64,000 nt of DNA from Aphrocallistes beatrix (lineage: Eukaryota; Porifera; Hexactinellida; Sceptrulophora; Aphrocallistidae), in assembly GCA_963281255.1 (NCBI GenBank), contig OY725493.1:4247857-4311856 (forward strand), written 5' to 3'. The notes beneath the pieces are model-generated. The model made no database searches. It was not told where the DNA came from and saw only the letters and a program-made list of their open reading frames with translations. The position numbers were made by a program, and so were the translations under genes. Positions 10,488 to 22,604 of the stretch are shown here, piece by piece; position 1 is the stretch's first letter, and every line of letters starts with the position of its first letter.

Positions 10488-12560
10488 TGAAAAAGCACCT
10501 CCAAGAATACAATAAAATGTGTTAAAGCTAAACAATGCACTTCATCGAGTAGGTAAAATGGAACAAATTTGTTATTACTTACTAAATATTAATCAAGTGG
10601 CTATACTTTCTCGCACCCCCCAGAATCGTCACTCGCACCCCCGGTTGAGAACTACTGCTATAGGAGCTGCACTAAAAATGATAAAAACAACACAGACAGG
10701 ATGGGAGGGATGCTGACAATTCGCACCGCGACAATTCACACCACTTTTGTTTAGTCAATTCAATTTAGTAGTGTATACATATAATGTTCAACTAATTAGT
10801 AAATATAATATAATATAAAAGTCCAAAACATCTTGTTATACTGGTTAACATGCATAGTAGTTAGGTTAGTTTAAATGAAAATACTTTGATTAACATTTAA
10901 TCTGCTCCCAAACTGAAGTGATGTGCCACACCCTTTCGGCCAGGGTGGCGGGTTACACCAGAGCTGCAAGCATACGAGCACGCTCACGCTGTACCGTTCG
11001 CTTCAGACTGTCCAGCTTTGGTAGCTTGGTAGCAGTGCCCTCAATATTATTTGCACACTCTCGCTCACAATGTGGTGTGAAGTACCCTGTGACTCTCGTG
11101 CTTCCATCTTGATGCCAGCCTTCGTCTCACACATAGGCACCAAGTGTTGGTACCTGGGAGGGCCGGCCTCTCCCAGGTTTCGATCCTGTGGGGGCCATGG
11201 TGCTGGGCAATGGAGCAGTGGAAGAAGCTGTGGTATGGCAGGACTCCACACAAACTTATAGGTTACAACTAAACCCCAAAATTATGTTAATTGAGTCTAA
11301 ATATGTATCCCAATTACATTTTTCTTCCACTATAGTCCGATATTATTTTTCCCATACGAAACAACAATAGCTGTCTATCGATATTTGAGCATCAAAGATT
11401 TTAAAAAATTTCTGGGGGACAAGCCCCCAAACCCCCCTCATCACAGCAACTCACATCCTGCTCACTAGGCATATGAGCATGCTCATTCGCACGCTTTACT
11501 ACTTTCGTGCCCTAGGTGTGAATTCTTGCTTTGCAAACCCACCTCTGCTCACAAAGCCAATGTGTAACATATCCTGCTCTTCTCTGCAACCCATAGATAT
11601 ATCATTTCTCTAATAATTTCTTCCCTCCTCCCTGGGACAGTCTAAACGGTTGTTGAATTAAGATCCTCTGCCATAATTAAATGAAAAGTTCTTCTTGATG
11701 TAAATATTTAGACTGGAAATAATTTGATCTATTTATATGCATTGATTTCCGGCACAAGTGACGCATATGCTGTTTACCACATTTTTTGTTAAATCAAATT
11801 GTTTATATTTGTAAACACATACATACAAGTGGTGATTATTCTAATCAGGTGTACAACAACAATCCTATTATGGTGCGATTTGTCGTGATGCAAATTGCCG
11901 GTATCCCAGGATGGGAGTGCGCGCTTCCACTTTCGCGGAATGGAAATGATTCGACTTTTCGAAAAAGGAAATAGTTCGAATTGCAGAATTAGGAAATATT
12001 TCAACTTTTTATCATTAGGATTAATGGTGGTTTTTATGCGAACTATTTCCTTTTTTGGAAAGTCGAACAATTTCCGTTTTTTTGCCAACTATTTCCACCA
12101 TACCAAAAATATTATACTTGTCCAAAAATTGAACGATATTAATTGAAATTTAGTGTTCCCAAATTATTAATCAAAACAAACTGTTTTTCCAATATCAATA
12201 CTATTATGCTCTTCTTTGCCTATCTAATGATTTAACCAAAATTAAAAATAAACTAATAACAAATTATCCTTGATGCATACAATACATGTTATGTACTACT
12301 TATGTATATTGTCTCAAAAGTATTATATTTTGGTCGGACGCTTTTGATTAAATCACTAAATAGTTGATCCGGGCAACCACGTAGAGGTGAGAGCACATCT
12401 GCCCGGCCAAACCTACCCTAGTATGTTGCTAGGATAGGCTGGGGTCTTTTTAGACCAAAATTACATTTGTGACATATTTTCTACACCATACTATATAAGT
12501 ATATGCTAAACCTTTTCTATATAGTATTTCAAATCATTTAGAATTACGTATATACTAAAC
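10488..12560. other. Intergenic, no gene recognised
   Basis: About 2 kb of AT-rich sequence with scattered open frames under 100 codons that overlap on both strands and match nothing I know. At 11909-12100 there is an inverted arrangement of gaaatgattcgac and gaactatttcc words, probably an old MITE. A short hairpin gggggacaagccccc lies at 11405. Confidence 0.5.
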
Positions 12561-13027
12561 CAGGGGCGGAGCAAGGTTTTATACTCTGAGATCGCACATG
12601 GGTGACAATCCTTCACGATTAGGTCGCAGACCCTAGTAGCATATCAAAATTATTTTTAATATTTGATCGATGCTATTGTATTTGGTACAGTTTGATATTT
12701 TAATCTTGATTCAATAATATTTTTAAATACAGTAGACTCCGCTTAATAGGGTCATATCGGTCAGAGGACATTTTGTCTCGATTAAGCGGAGAACCCTATT
12801 AACCGAAAATATTTTGTATTGGCTTCTATGTATGAGAGCTATTCCGGTCTTGCCAAAAGTGGCCCGATTAAGCGGTTGACCAGATTAAACAGTGACCCTA
12901 TTAAGCGGAGTCGACTGTACTTCGATAATATTTAGTGCAGTGAAAAGTGTTTACTGTTTAAAATGTGAGAATATTCCAGAGTCGTAAAAATATTACAAAT
13001 CTCGCGACTCCTCTCGCGCTGCCCCTG
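12561..13027. repeat. hAT MITE containing a nested TA-type MITE
   Basis: Ends CAGGGGCGGAGCAAGG and cgcgctgcccctg, with a perfect 8-bp duplication TACTAAAC (12553-12560, 13028-13035). The 12730-12917 element lies inside it. No transposase. Confidence 0.9.
12730..12917. repeat. TA-type MITE, full copy
   Basis: 188 bp with inverted ends CAGTAGACTCCGCTTAATAG and ctattaagcggagtcgactg, flanked by TA. It is the full-length relative of the truncated copy at 9490-9655. Confidence 0.9.
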
Positions 13028-13236
13028 TACTAAACTATTTCTATATACTAGTAGTTAATTAACTTATCTTATATTTGTGAAAAGGGACTTTGGTCGAATG
13101 CCATATTTTTTATGAAGGGTATATATATATATGTATCCAGTTATGAAAAAACAGGTTGTACCTTGTTCCATAGGCGGAAAGTTAACTGAAAACCCGGAAA
13201 ATCTTAGAGGGGGGGGCAGACCTGTCAATTACCTTA

Positions 13237-13792
13237 TCCTTACTATTAAAACTCGATTAATGTGTATATATATATACAAGCGCGCTTCGCTTGCTTGCGC
13301 TGCGCGGCTGGCGGACACTTCGTGTCCGCCGGAGGCTCCCTTCGGTCGCCTGAGGTCACATTGGTTAATTATAAGGGAGATAGCATCTATAAATATGTCT
13401 GTCCTACTGTTATAATCGATATCACTCGAAAAATCACCAAATTTGACAATATTAAATTTTTTTGATGAGTAATGATGACGTCATAACAAAGTGATGAGTC
13501 ATCATTTTTTGATGATAGTTGCATCATATGTGAGGTATGTTAGTATACAGATTCTATTAAAATTTCAGCCTTCTATCTCCTATAATGGCTGAGTTATGCT
13601 CGAATAACTGTGTTGCTTAACTTTTAAAAATGTGACAATTACGTCATAATTCCATGATGAGTCGACATTTTGCTCCGAGCTCAGAACTTACTGGAGCCAT
13701 AGCCAAAAAACTCCCACGTGCCAAAAATCAGCTTTCTGCGCCTGGCAGTTTCTTCAATCAATTCGTTACAGATATATATATATATATATATA
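13237..13792 (-). mobile_element. Helitron-like fragment, copy 1
   Basis: The end motif TCCTTACTATTAAAACTCGA is at 13237. A short TA run follows, then a GC-rich hairpin block (13279-13352) read from its outer side (aagcgcgcttcgc), then the roughly 400-bp AT-rich body containing atgatgacgtcat, ending tcaattcgttacagata and a TA run. In the arrangement I take as standard (38202 down to 36914), TCCTTACT leads through the TA run into CTGTAACG. Here it sits at the hairpin end instead, so the copy looks rearranged. No replicase is present. Confidence 0.75.
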
Positions 13793-13814
13793 TCCTTACT
13801 ATTAAAACTCGATG

Positions 13815-13845
<31 letters not shown>

Positions 13846-14380
13846 ACAAGCGCGCTTCGCGCTTGCTTGCGCTGCGCTGCTGGCGGACACTTCGTGTCCG
13901 CCGGAGGCTCCCTTCGGTCGCCTGGAGTCACATTGGTTAATTATAAGGGAGATAACATCTCTAAATATGTCTGTTCTACTGTGCTAATCGATATCACTCG
14001 AAAAATCACCAAATTTGTCAATTTTAAAAATTTTTGATGCGTAATGATGACGTCATAACAAAGTGATGAGTCATCATTTTTTGATGAAAGTCGCATCATA
14101 TGTGAGGTATGTTAGTATACAGATTCTATTAAAATTTCAGCCTTCTATCTCCTATAATGGCTGAGTTATGCCCGAATAACTGTGTTGCTTAACTTTTAAA
14201 AATGTGACAATGACGTCATAATTCCATGATGAGTCGACATTTTGCTCTGAACTCAGAACTTACTGGAGCCATAGCCAAAAGACTCCCACATGCCAAAAAT
14301 CAGCCTTCTGCGCCCGGCAGTTTCTTCAATCAATTCGTTACAGATATATATATACAATCATCGAGTTTTAATAGTAAGGA
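13793..14380 (-). mobile_element. Helitron-like element, copy 2
   Basis: Tandem to copy 1 with the same hairpin block and body, about 90% identical by eye. Read on the - strand it has the standard order: TCCTTACTATTAAAACTCGA (14380 back to 14361), a TA run, CTGTAACGAATTGATTGAAG, the body, and the hairpin end. A second TCCTTACT motif at 13793 lies at its other side. Confidence 0.8.
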
Positions 14381-14880
14381 TATATATATCTCTGTAACGA
14401 ATTGATTGAAGAAACTGCCGGGCGCAGAAGGCTGATTTTTGGCATGTGGGAGTCTTTTGGCTATGGCTCCAGTAAGTTCTGAGATCAGAGCAAAATGTCG
14501 ACTCATCATGGAATTATGACTTCATTGGCACATTTTTAAAGTTAAGCAACACAGTTATTCGGGCATAACTCAGCCATTATAGGAGATAGAAGGCTGAAAT
14601 TTTAATAGAATCTGTATACTAACATACCATCAAAAAATCAAAAAATGATGACTCATCACTTTGTTATGACGTCATCATTACGAATCAAAAAATTTAAAAA
14701 TGACAAATTTGGTGATTTTTCCAGTGAAATCGGTTTTAACACTAAGATGGACATATTTAGAGATGTTATATCCCTTATAATTAACCAATGTCACCTCCAG
14801 GCGACCGAAGGGAGCCTCCGGCGGACACGAAGTGTCCGCCAGCCGCGCAGCGCAAGCAAGCGAAGCGCGCTTGTAGTAAT
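14381..14880 (+). mobile_element. Helitron-like element, copy 3, inverted
   Basis: Starts in a TA run and CTGTAACGAATTGATTGAAG and runs through the body to the hairpin block, ending gcgaagcgcgcttgta near 14877. It is tail-to-tail with copy 2, so about 500 bp could pair as a hairpin. Confidence 0.8.
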
Positions 14881-15486
14881 AATATAGTATCGATTTAATA
14901 TAGTATCAATTTCCAAAGTGCGAACAATGTCTTTGTGAGCAGATAAGACCACACAATAGTCCAGACGCTTTTGAGTTTGACTGTTTCTCTCAAGTATATG
15001 TGTGGATTCTACGCAACAGATTGAATGAATGCTTTGCCTTACATGTGCTCACAGGCAGGCGCGCACATACGCCTGAATCGAGAGTTGGTCACCTAAGCTG
15101 GAAGAATCATAGTCTCGTTTAGACATTGTTAATAATTATGTGGTGATTTTGACACACCAAAAAATTCTTCACATGAATTTTGAAACTTTCAAATCGACCC
15201 ATTTCAACGAATCCTTCATTTTGGAATTGTTGAGTTTGTCAGTCGAAAAAGGAATCTCCTGCACACGTGAAGATGATTTTTACCCTGCGTATAATTTTAA
15301 ACATACTAGAGTACTATTAACTTCTGTATTTACAAATATAAGCACCAATATGCCATCATTCAAAAAATATACCTATTGCTTGTAAAGTAGAAAATATACC
15401 TAATGCAAACCAATTCCAAATTTATCAGAATCAATACCATAATATCCTTAATTTAAAACTCGATTGAAATATATATACATATATAC
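14881..15486. other. Intergenic, no gene recognised
   Basis: AT-rich, no feature I can support. The 81-codon open frame at 15140-15385 has no recognisable motif. Confidence 0.4.
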
Positions 15487-15822
15487 AGTACCAGGACAAA
15501 AGTATTCGACCACCATAGAAACAGCCATACAAATAGTATTAAAGTGGGTCTATTCATAAAGGAATATGTACTCAAACTGTAAGGAATACGTACTCTATTT
15601 TTTATTTCAAATTCGTAAACTACACATCCTAATTACTCATAATTGATAGCCTCAGCTTAATTACTAACTCCCAGTTAATAAATATCAACATTTGATACTT
15701 GATGCTACTTGTCCCAAGTCACAGCCATTATATATGATGGCGTTTAGTGACACAAAGTGGCATAGGTTGATAATTTTCTACATAAGAATAAGTATTTGAG
15801 TTGAAACTCTCAATTATGAATA
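15487..15822. repeat. Half of a Tc1/mariner-type MITE
   Basis: Begins agtaccaggacaaaagtatt beside TA; this half corresponds to the inverted half at about 17612-17745 and resembles the ends of the complete elements at 16309-16758 and 18404-18882. The other end is not found next to it. Confidence 0.55.
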
Positions 15823-16283
15823 ATTGCTTGCGCTGCGCGGCTGGCGGACACTTGTCCACCGGAGGCTCCCTTCGGTAGCCTGTGGTCACATTGGTTAATT
15901 AGAATGGAATTAGCATCTCTAAATATGTCTGTGCTACTGTGATGATCGATATCACTCGAAAAATCACCAAATTTGTCAATTTTAAAATTTTTGATGATAG
16001 TTGCATCATATGTGAGGTATGTTAGTATACATATCCTATTAAAGTTTCAGCCTTCTATCTCCTATAACGACTGAGTTATGCTCGAATAACTCTGTTGCTT
16101 AACTTTTAAAAATGTGACAATGACGTCATAATTCCATGATGTGTCTACATTTTGCTCTGAGCTCAGAACTTACTGGAGCCATAGCCAAAAGACTCCCACA
16201 TGCCAAAAATTAGCTTTCTATGACTGGCAGTTTCTTCAATCAATTCGTTACATACATCCTTACTATTAAAACTCGATTATTGT
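15823..16283 (-). mobile_element. Helitron-like fragment, copy 4
   Basis: A hairpin block with shortened stem (15823-15880), the body with the internal creb-like motif lost by deletion, then cgttacata and directly TCCTTACTATTAAAACTCGA at 16257. A tttg repeat follows, in which another MITE lies. Confidence 0.7.
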
Positions 16284-16308
16284 TTGTTTGTTTGTGCATA
16301 TGTGTATA

Positions 16309-16758
16309 CACTAACCGGACAAAAGTAATTGTACACTATATTATTCCCCATACAAATAGTACTAAATTGGCTTTTTCATGAAGTATTCAAACTAAGAGCT
16401 ATTAAGAGTCTGATTTAAGATTTGAAATCTTCACATTCGAATTAGTAATAGTTGAAGATTTCTAATAAATTGTTCAACCCAATGAATAAAATTATCAACC
16501 TGTGACACAAGTTATGTATAGTGATAAAATGGACATATGTGGCACAAAGTGGCAGTGATTAATGATTTGAAAACATTGGGAATTAACAATTGATTAGGAA
16601 TTTCCTGCAATAACTAATTCGAATGCGAAGATTTCGAATTTGAAACCCGGTTAGTTATCACTTACCGTTTCGGAGTTTTAATCTTCATGAATAGACCCAT
16701 TTCAGTGTTAAATGCACTTGAGATAATGAAGTGTGCAAATATTTTTGGCCGGGTAGTG
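16309..16758. repeat. Tc1/mariner-type MITE, 450 bp
   Basis: Ends CACTAACCGGACAAAAGTAA and, inverted, CACTACCCGGCCAAAAATAT, flanked by TA. Subterminal mirrored blocks (gaagattt / aaatcttc, ttgtgacac-like words). Non-coding. Confidence 0.75.
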
Positions 16759-17380
16759 TATACGTATATTTAGAGATGATATATCCCGTTTAATTAACCA
16801 ATGTCATCTCCAGGCGACCGAAGGGAGCCTCCGGCGGACACGAAGTGTCTGCCAACCGCGCAGCGCAAGCAAGCGAAGCGCGCTTGTATATATCTATCTA
16901 TCTGTAACGAATTGATTGAAGAAACTGCCGGTCATAGAAAGCTGATTTTTAGCATGTGGGAGTATTTTGGCTATGGCTCCACTAAGTTCTGAGCTCAGAG
17001 CAAAATGTTGACTCATCATGGAATTATGACGTCATTGTCACATTTAAAAAAGTTAAGCAATACAGTTATTCGAGCATAACTCAGCCATTATAGGAGATAC
17101 GAGTAGAAGGCTGAAATTTTAATAGTATCTGTATTCAAACATATTTCACATATGGTACAACTCTCATCCAAATATGATGACTCATCACTCTGTTATGACG
17201 TCATCATTAAGTATCAAAATTTTTAAAATTGACAAATTTGGTGATTTTTCGTGGGATATATTAGTAGATTATAACATTAGGACAGACGAATTTGGAGATT
17301 TTATTTCCCATATAATTAACCAATGTGACCCCAGGCGACCGAAGGGAGCCTCCGGCGGATATATATATATATATATATAT
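16759..17380 (+). mobile_element. Two Helitron-like fragments in tandem
   Basis: First a 3' part (16766-16888: gcgaccgaagggagcc, the ggacacgaagtgtctg hairpin, gcgcgcttgta). Then a second copy begins at the ctgtaacg near 16903 and runs through the body to a truncated hairpin block at 17357. A TA run closes it. Confidence 0.75.
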
Positions 17381-17383
17381 ATA

Positions 17384-17544
17384 GTAGGACTCGGTTAGTA
17401 CGTACTCGGGATACAACGTACTTCGGCTTAGTACATACGTAGTCGTTTCTCTGAACCAGAATTAATTTATGATATAGATTCCTATGTAATATCAACTCGG
17501 TTAGTACGTACTTACGGATAGTACGTACTAACCGAGTTCTACTG
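17384..17544. repeat. Short TA-type MITE in a TA run
   Basis: Inverted ends agtaggactcggttagtacg and cgtactaaccgagttctactg, with more copies of the word tagtacgta inside. Inserted between TA repeats of the Helitron family. Confidence 0.75.
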
Positions 17545-17545
17545 T

Positions 17546-17583
<38 letters not shown>

Positions 17584-17584
17584 T

Positions 17585-17744
17585 TATTAATCGAGTTTTA
17601 ATAGTAAGGATGTGTAGATTACGAATTTAAACAAAAAAATAGAGTATTTTCTACTGTTTAAGGACATGTTCCTTTTTTAAAAGATCTAATTTAATACTAT
17701 TTGTATGGAAGTTTTCGTGGTGGTCGAATAGTTTTGTCCGGGTA

Positions 17745-17745
<1 letters not shown>
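17585..17745. repeat. Helitron end motif followed by a half mariner MITE
   Basis: The inverted motif tcgagttttaatagtaagga ends at 17611. The next 130 bases end gaatagttttgtccgggtag and match the half MITE at 15487 in inverse orientation. Confidence 0.6.
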
Positions 17746-17778
<33 letters not shown>

Positions 17779-17783
<5 letters not shown>

Positions 17784-18242
17784 TGATTTTTGGCATGTGG
17801 GAGTCTTTTGGCTATGGCTCCACTAAGTTGTGAGCTCAGACCAAAATGTCGGCTCATCATGGAATTATGACGCGTCATTGTCACCTTTTTAATAATTAGA
17901 AATTTCAGTTATTCTACTATAACTCTGCCATTTTAGGCGATAGAAGGCTGAAATTTTAATAGAATGTGTATATTAATATACTTCACATATGATGTAACTA
18001 TCATCAAAAAATGATGACTTACGCTCTGTTGTGACGCCATCATCGCGCATCAAAATTTTTAAAATTGACAAATTCGGTGATTTTACGAGCGATATCGATT
18101 ATAACAGTAAGACAGACGTATTTAGAGATGTTATCTCCCATTAAAATTAAATAATGGTATCCACAAGCGCCCTAAGGGCGCCTCTGGCGGACATTTGTGT
18201 CCGCCAGCCTCGCAGCGCAAGCAAGCGAAGTGCGCTTGTACT
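17779..18242 (+). mobile_element. Helitron-like element, body and hairpin end
   Basis: Body from aaagctgatttttggcatg to a diverged hairpin block (gcgccctaagggcgcc, ggcggacatttgtgtccgcc, caagcgaagtgcgcttgta). This copy is older than the 13-14 kb group, judging by substitutions. Confidence 0.75.
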
Positions 18243-18403
18243 TAAAATACTTAATATACATAATATGGTAGAATGGTGTGGAAACAGCAAAATTAAAAAA
18301 ACACAAATATCCAAGGATAATGTGACCAATGAAATCCCTATACCTTACTTCCTATTTACCATTAATATATTTAATACCAATATGATTAATAGTTTGATAT
18401 ATA

Positions 18404-18882
18404 CTCTAACCGGACAAAAGTATTTGAAATCCTTACTATTTTCCATCATAATCAGTTATAAAGTGGTTCTGTTCATGAGTGAAATGTTGTCAAACTATTA
18501 CTGATATTGTAATTTCGATTTCAAATTCATATTCTACATATTCGAGTTACTCAGGTTAGATGCTTTCTATTGATGTATTCATTTCCAAGGCTAAGATGCA
18601 TCAAACTGTTCCACTTTGTGCCACTCCACGTCATCATGCCTAACGGTAATGGGAGTGAAAAGTGGCACAAAGTGACATAGATGATAATAATTCAACTTAT
18701 GGATGTATATAGCAATAGAAGGCTTCAAACCTGAGTAATTCGAATGTGTAGAATATGAATTTGAAATCGAAATTCCAGTATCTGTCACAGTTTGATTACG
18801 CCTCTCTCCATGAATAGACCCACTTTATGATTAGTTAAGATGGAAAATAGTAAGGATTTCAAATACTTTTGTCCGGTTAGAG
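18404..18882. repeat. Tc1/mariner-type MITE with long inverted arms
   Basis: Ends CTCTAACCGGACAAAAGTAT and inverse, flanked by TA. The arms match for nearly 200 bases (aaatccttactattttccat and complement at the other end, then the acccactttat block), so it can fold into an almost complete hairpin. Non-coding. Confidence 0.85.
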
Positions 18883-19038
18883 TATAGTAACAAACTGGCT
18901 ATACTCAACGATCGTATCCACTGAGAGTCGACTGTTCAGGTACTTAGAAGTCCATGCTATAGTATTCAACATGGGTTGTATATCTCTATGGATCTTTTTG
19001 GATTTTGATGGCTTCTGTAGGGGTAATATATAAAGAGA

Positions 19039-19785
19039 ACGAGTTTATCATAGCAGCGGATTCGAAGTCACACTTAATCGCTTAAAACTCGAAAAGTATT
19101 CGTCCTAGATCATAATAATTATACCAGTGGAAAGAAAAGAGCTGGTGTTTTTCATTTTTAAGTCTAAATTTTTAAATTTTCACAAAATGAGTGAGCAGTG
19201 ACAAATCAAATTTAGGTCACAGTTTTTGGTTAATATCTCATGAAATATTTATGATACAAACATTTCCTTTAAACTACGTTTATTTCAGCCTTTGTGTATT
19301 TGATGTTTCAAATTTCAAATTAAAATATAAATTTTTGAATGAATTATTAATATCTGAATTTTACATTATAATAATGTGATATCACCGGGATTGTACAAGT
19401 AGTATCTATCAATAATCTCTTCTTTTAATAAATCACTAGATAATATTTGGAGATTTTCTTTGTTGTCCGTTCCTAGCAATGACCTGGAATGTTGAAAAAT
19501 TCTGATCCCCAAATTTTGGAGTGACCATATCGAGTAACCCTTGTTCTTCTCGGCTAGGTAAATATTTCATGAGATATTAACCAAAAACTGTGACTTAAAT
19601 TTGATTTGTCACTGCTCACTCATTTTGTGAAAATTTAAAATTTTTGACTTAAAAATGAAATATACCAACTCTTTTCTTTCCACTGGTATAATTATTTTGA
19701 TCTAGGACGAATACCTTTCGAGTTTTAAGCGATTAAGTATGACTTCGAATCCGCAGCTGAATCCGCTGCTAAGATAACAATCGCT
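19039..19785. repeat. Foldback repeat, arms about 220 bp
   Basis: The left arm from about 19045 (agcagcggattcgaagtcac) to 19265 is mirrored by 19555-19785 (gacttcgaatccgc), with about 290 bases between. Contains no coding frame of note. Confidence 0.8.
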
Positions 19786-19807
19786 AAATGGAAACTGGTT
19801 TTAAACC

Positions 19808-21545
19808 CACGGACTTCGGAAATACACGGACTTTCAACTACTTTTTACACAAAATTAGCGTAGGCTGAAAATTAATATCGATAAGTTACTTTTGGTACTT
19901 TTGGCATCACATTTTTGGTGATATATGTATTATTGTTGAATAGGAAGTAGCATATGGTGATTTCATTGGTCATAATAGAATACTTGAAATACTTGTGGTT
20001 TTTCTAGTTTCTGCGGTTTTATCACCTTCCCATATATGGTAATTCTGTTAATAATTCGTAATTAGTTAGAGTTAGACATGTAAAATGTACTATTGTTGAA
20101 TAGGATGTCAAATATAAGGCGTCATTTGAGCGTATCGACTGGTCTTTGGCATGTCTGGCCATAGCCTACTGTATACAAGGCCTCACAGTAATTTGCGGAT
20201 TTGAGACTAGGGATGCGGTAGAAGATGGTCGAACTAATACATGAGATGCCTTAAATCATTAACAGAGCACAATAGAGCTTAGGAATGTATTACCAGCATA
20301 TATAAATATGGTGTCAAAGTACCCATATCCGTCGTTAAAATTTAGGTTAGTCAACATATGATTGCGCAATAGGTTATATTTGTGACAAATTTGGTAATTT
20401 TCAGAGGCCGTTTGGGGCACTTCTAAGTGCTTTTATTATAATTTTTTTCGTAGAGAACTAAGATGTGAATGGGTTAATTAATACGAAAAAATTTTTGGAA
20501 TTTTTTTGATGGAGTGTTGCCACATTCCAGTGTTGCTATGGAAACGTGTTTTGGTTAGTAGGGTTATATCTTGAAAACTGCAATAGCTAGACATTCAAAT
20601 ATAATTCCATTTGATATCGACTATACTACTTCCTATTAAGCGATGATAAAATTTCGACGTCTAAATTCAATGGCATACGAGATATTCGACAAATTACCAA
20701 ATGTGACCATATAAATTATATTATCGCTTAATAGGAAGTAGTATAGTCGATATCAAATGGAATTATATTTGAATGTCTAGCTATTGCAATTTTCAAGATA
20801 TAACCCCCTACTGACCAAAACACGTTTCCATAGCAATACTGGAATGTAGCAACATTCCATCAAAAAAATCCAAATTTTCGTATTAATTAACCCATTCACA
20901 TCTTAGTTCTATGCGAAAAATTATAATAAAAGTACTTAGAAGTGCCCCTAAACGGCCTCTGAAAATTACCAAATTTGTCACAAATATAACCTATTGCGCA
21001 ATCATATGTTGACTAACCTAAATTTTAATATGGGTACTTTGACACCATATTTATATATGCTGGTAATACATTCCTAACTCTATTGTACTGTTAACGATTT
21101 AAGGCATCTCATGTATTAGTTCAACCATCTTCTACCACATTCCTAGTCTCAAATCCGCAAGTTACTGTGAGGCCTTATATACAGTAGGCTATGGCCAGAC
21201 ATACCAAAGACCAGTCGATACGCTCAAATGACGCCTTATATTTGACATCCTATTCAACAATAGTACATTTTACATGTCTTACTCTAACTAATTACGAATT
21301 ATTAACAGAATTATCATATATGGGAAGGTGATAAAACCGCAGAAACTAGAAAAACCACAAATATTTCAAGTATTCTATTATGACCAATGAAATCACCATA
21401 TGCTACTTCCTATTCAACAATAATGCATATATCACCAAAAATGTGATGCTAAATGTACCAAAGTAACTCATCGATATTAATTTTCAGTCTACGCTAATTT
21501 CACCGTCAAACGAAGTTGAAAGTCCGTGTATTTTAGAAGTCCGTG
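19808..21545. repeat. Long foldback element, arms about 840 bp
   Basis: Begins CACGGACTTC and ends GAAGTCCGTG. The left half (to about 20645) is the reverse complement of the right half (from about 20717), roughly 90-95% identical by eye, leaving a loop of only about 70 bases. The inner part is shared with the foldback at 22605-23590. There is no transposase. CAC ends resemble CACTA-type elements, but no clear target duplication is visible. Confidence 0.85.
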
Positions 21546-21824
21546 GTTCATGTGAGAACCAATCAATTATCAGGTTTTTATAATGCGATTTATACGATTC
21601 TATTTTTCATATAAATGATTGATTATAGCACATAATATCACATACTTGTACCTCAATTGTTGTTAACGTTTCCTTTTATCATAAACAGTTTCACTATTAA
21701 CCATAGATGAACGACATTTTTAGTAAGGAATTAGAAAAGCAATCGACCGTTTCTTAAATATCAAGGCACCCACAGGGCTACTTTGCGGACACGCAGTGTC
21801 TGCAAGCGAAGCGCGCTTGTATAT
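21546..21824. repeat. AT-rich spacer with a Helitron hairpin end
   Basis: The only recognisable part is 21765-21820: gcggacacgcagtgtctgc followed by aagcgaagcgcgcttgtata, the 3' end block of the Helitron-like family. Confidence 0.65.
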
Positions 21825-21827
21825 ACA

Positions 21828-22228
21828 CAGTGGAACCTGTATATAACGGTCACCCAACGGACTGGACAAAATTGGCCGTTATACTCAGGTGACCGTCATA
21901 TACAGGTGAATGTCTTAATCTCCAAAGGTATCAACGTAGTGCAATAAATATAAGTTTTTAGAAATCCATTACTTGAAGTAATTACATGAAACTTGTTTAT
22001 CGTTCGTAATAGGTCCGTTAATAAACACATAAAATGGTGAAAAAGGTGATGGCCGTTATACACAGTTTTTGGGTCAGTATGGGACTACAAATGGGTGGCC
22101 GCTGGCCGTGTTGAGCAGGTGACTGCTATACACAGGTTCAATATTATGGAATTTCTGACGGGACTGTTCATTGGTGACCGTTATAGACAGGTGACTGTTA
22201 TATAGAGTGGCAGTTATATGTTCGACTG
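21828..22228. repeat. Pogo/Tigger-like MITE
   Basis: Ends CAGTGGAACCTGTATATAAC and gttatatgttcgactg. A second copy is at 35506-35890. Interior words ggtgaccgttata alternate in both orientations. Confidence 0.75.
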
Positions 22229-22239
22229 TATATCTATAT

Positions 22240-22600
22240 CTGTAACGCATTTATTGAAGAAATTGCCAGGCACAGAAAGCTGATTTTTGGCAAGTGGGAG
22301 TCTATTGACTATGGCTCTACTAAGTTCTGACCTCAGAGGAAAAAGTCGATTCATCATGGAATTATGACGTCATTTTCACCTTTTTTATAAATATTAATTT
22401 CTGTTTTTCTACTAAAACAGTCATTTTAGGTGATAGAGGATTGAAATTTTAATAAAATCTTTCTATTAATATATCTCAATTATGATGATGACTATCGTCA
22501 AAAAATGATGATTTATCAGTCCGTAATGACGTCATCATTACTCATCAAAAGAAAAATTGACAACATATTTTCGAGTGATATCGATTATAACAGTAAGACA
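22240..22600 (+). mobile_element. Helitron-like body fragment
   Basis: Starts tctgtaacgcatttattgaag and follows the family body to gatatcgattataacagtaag, where it stops abruptly without the hairpin block, at the start of the next foldback. Confidence 0.7.
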
Positions 22601-22604
22601 AGTC

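Noticed and set aside
13279..13352. GC-rich hairpin block as bacterial contamination or a tRNA
   Set aside because: The block occurs in many copies inside AT-rich repeats of this genome and does not have the tRNA cloverleaf or box A/B spacing.
13400..14240. tgatgacgtcatcat as a functional CREB/AP-1 site
   Set aside because: It is part of every Helitron-like body copy, so its presence follows from the repeat; no link to a host gene is visible.
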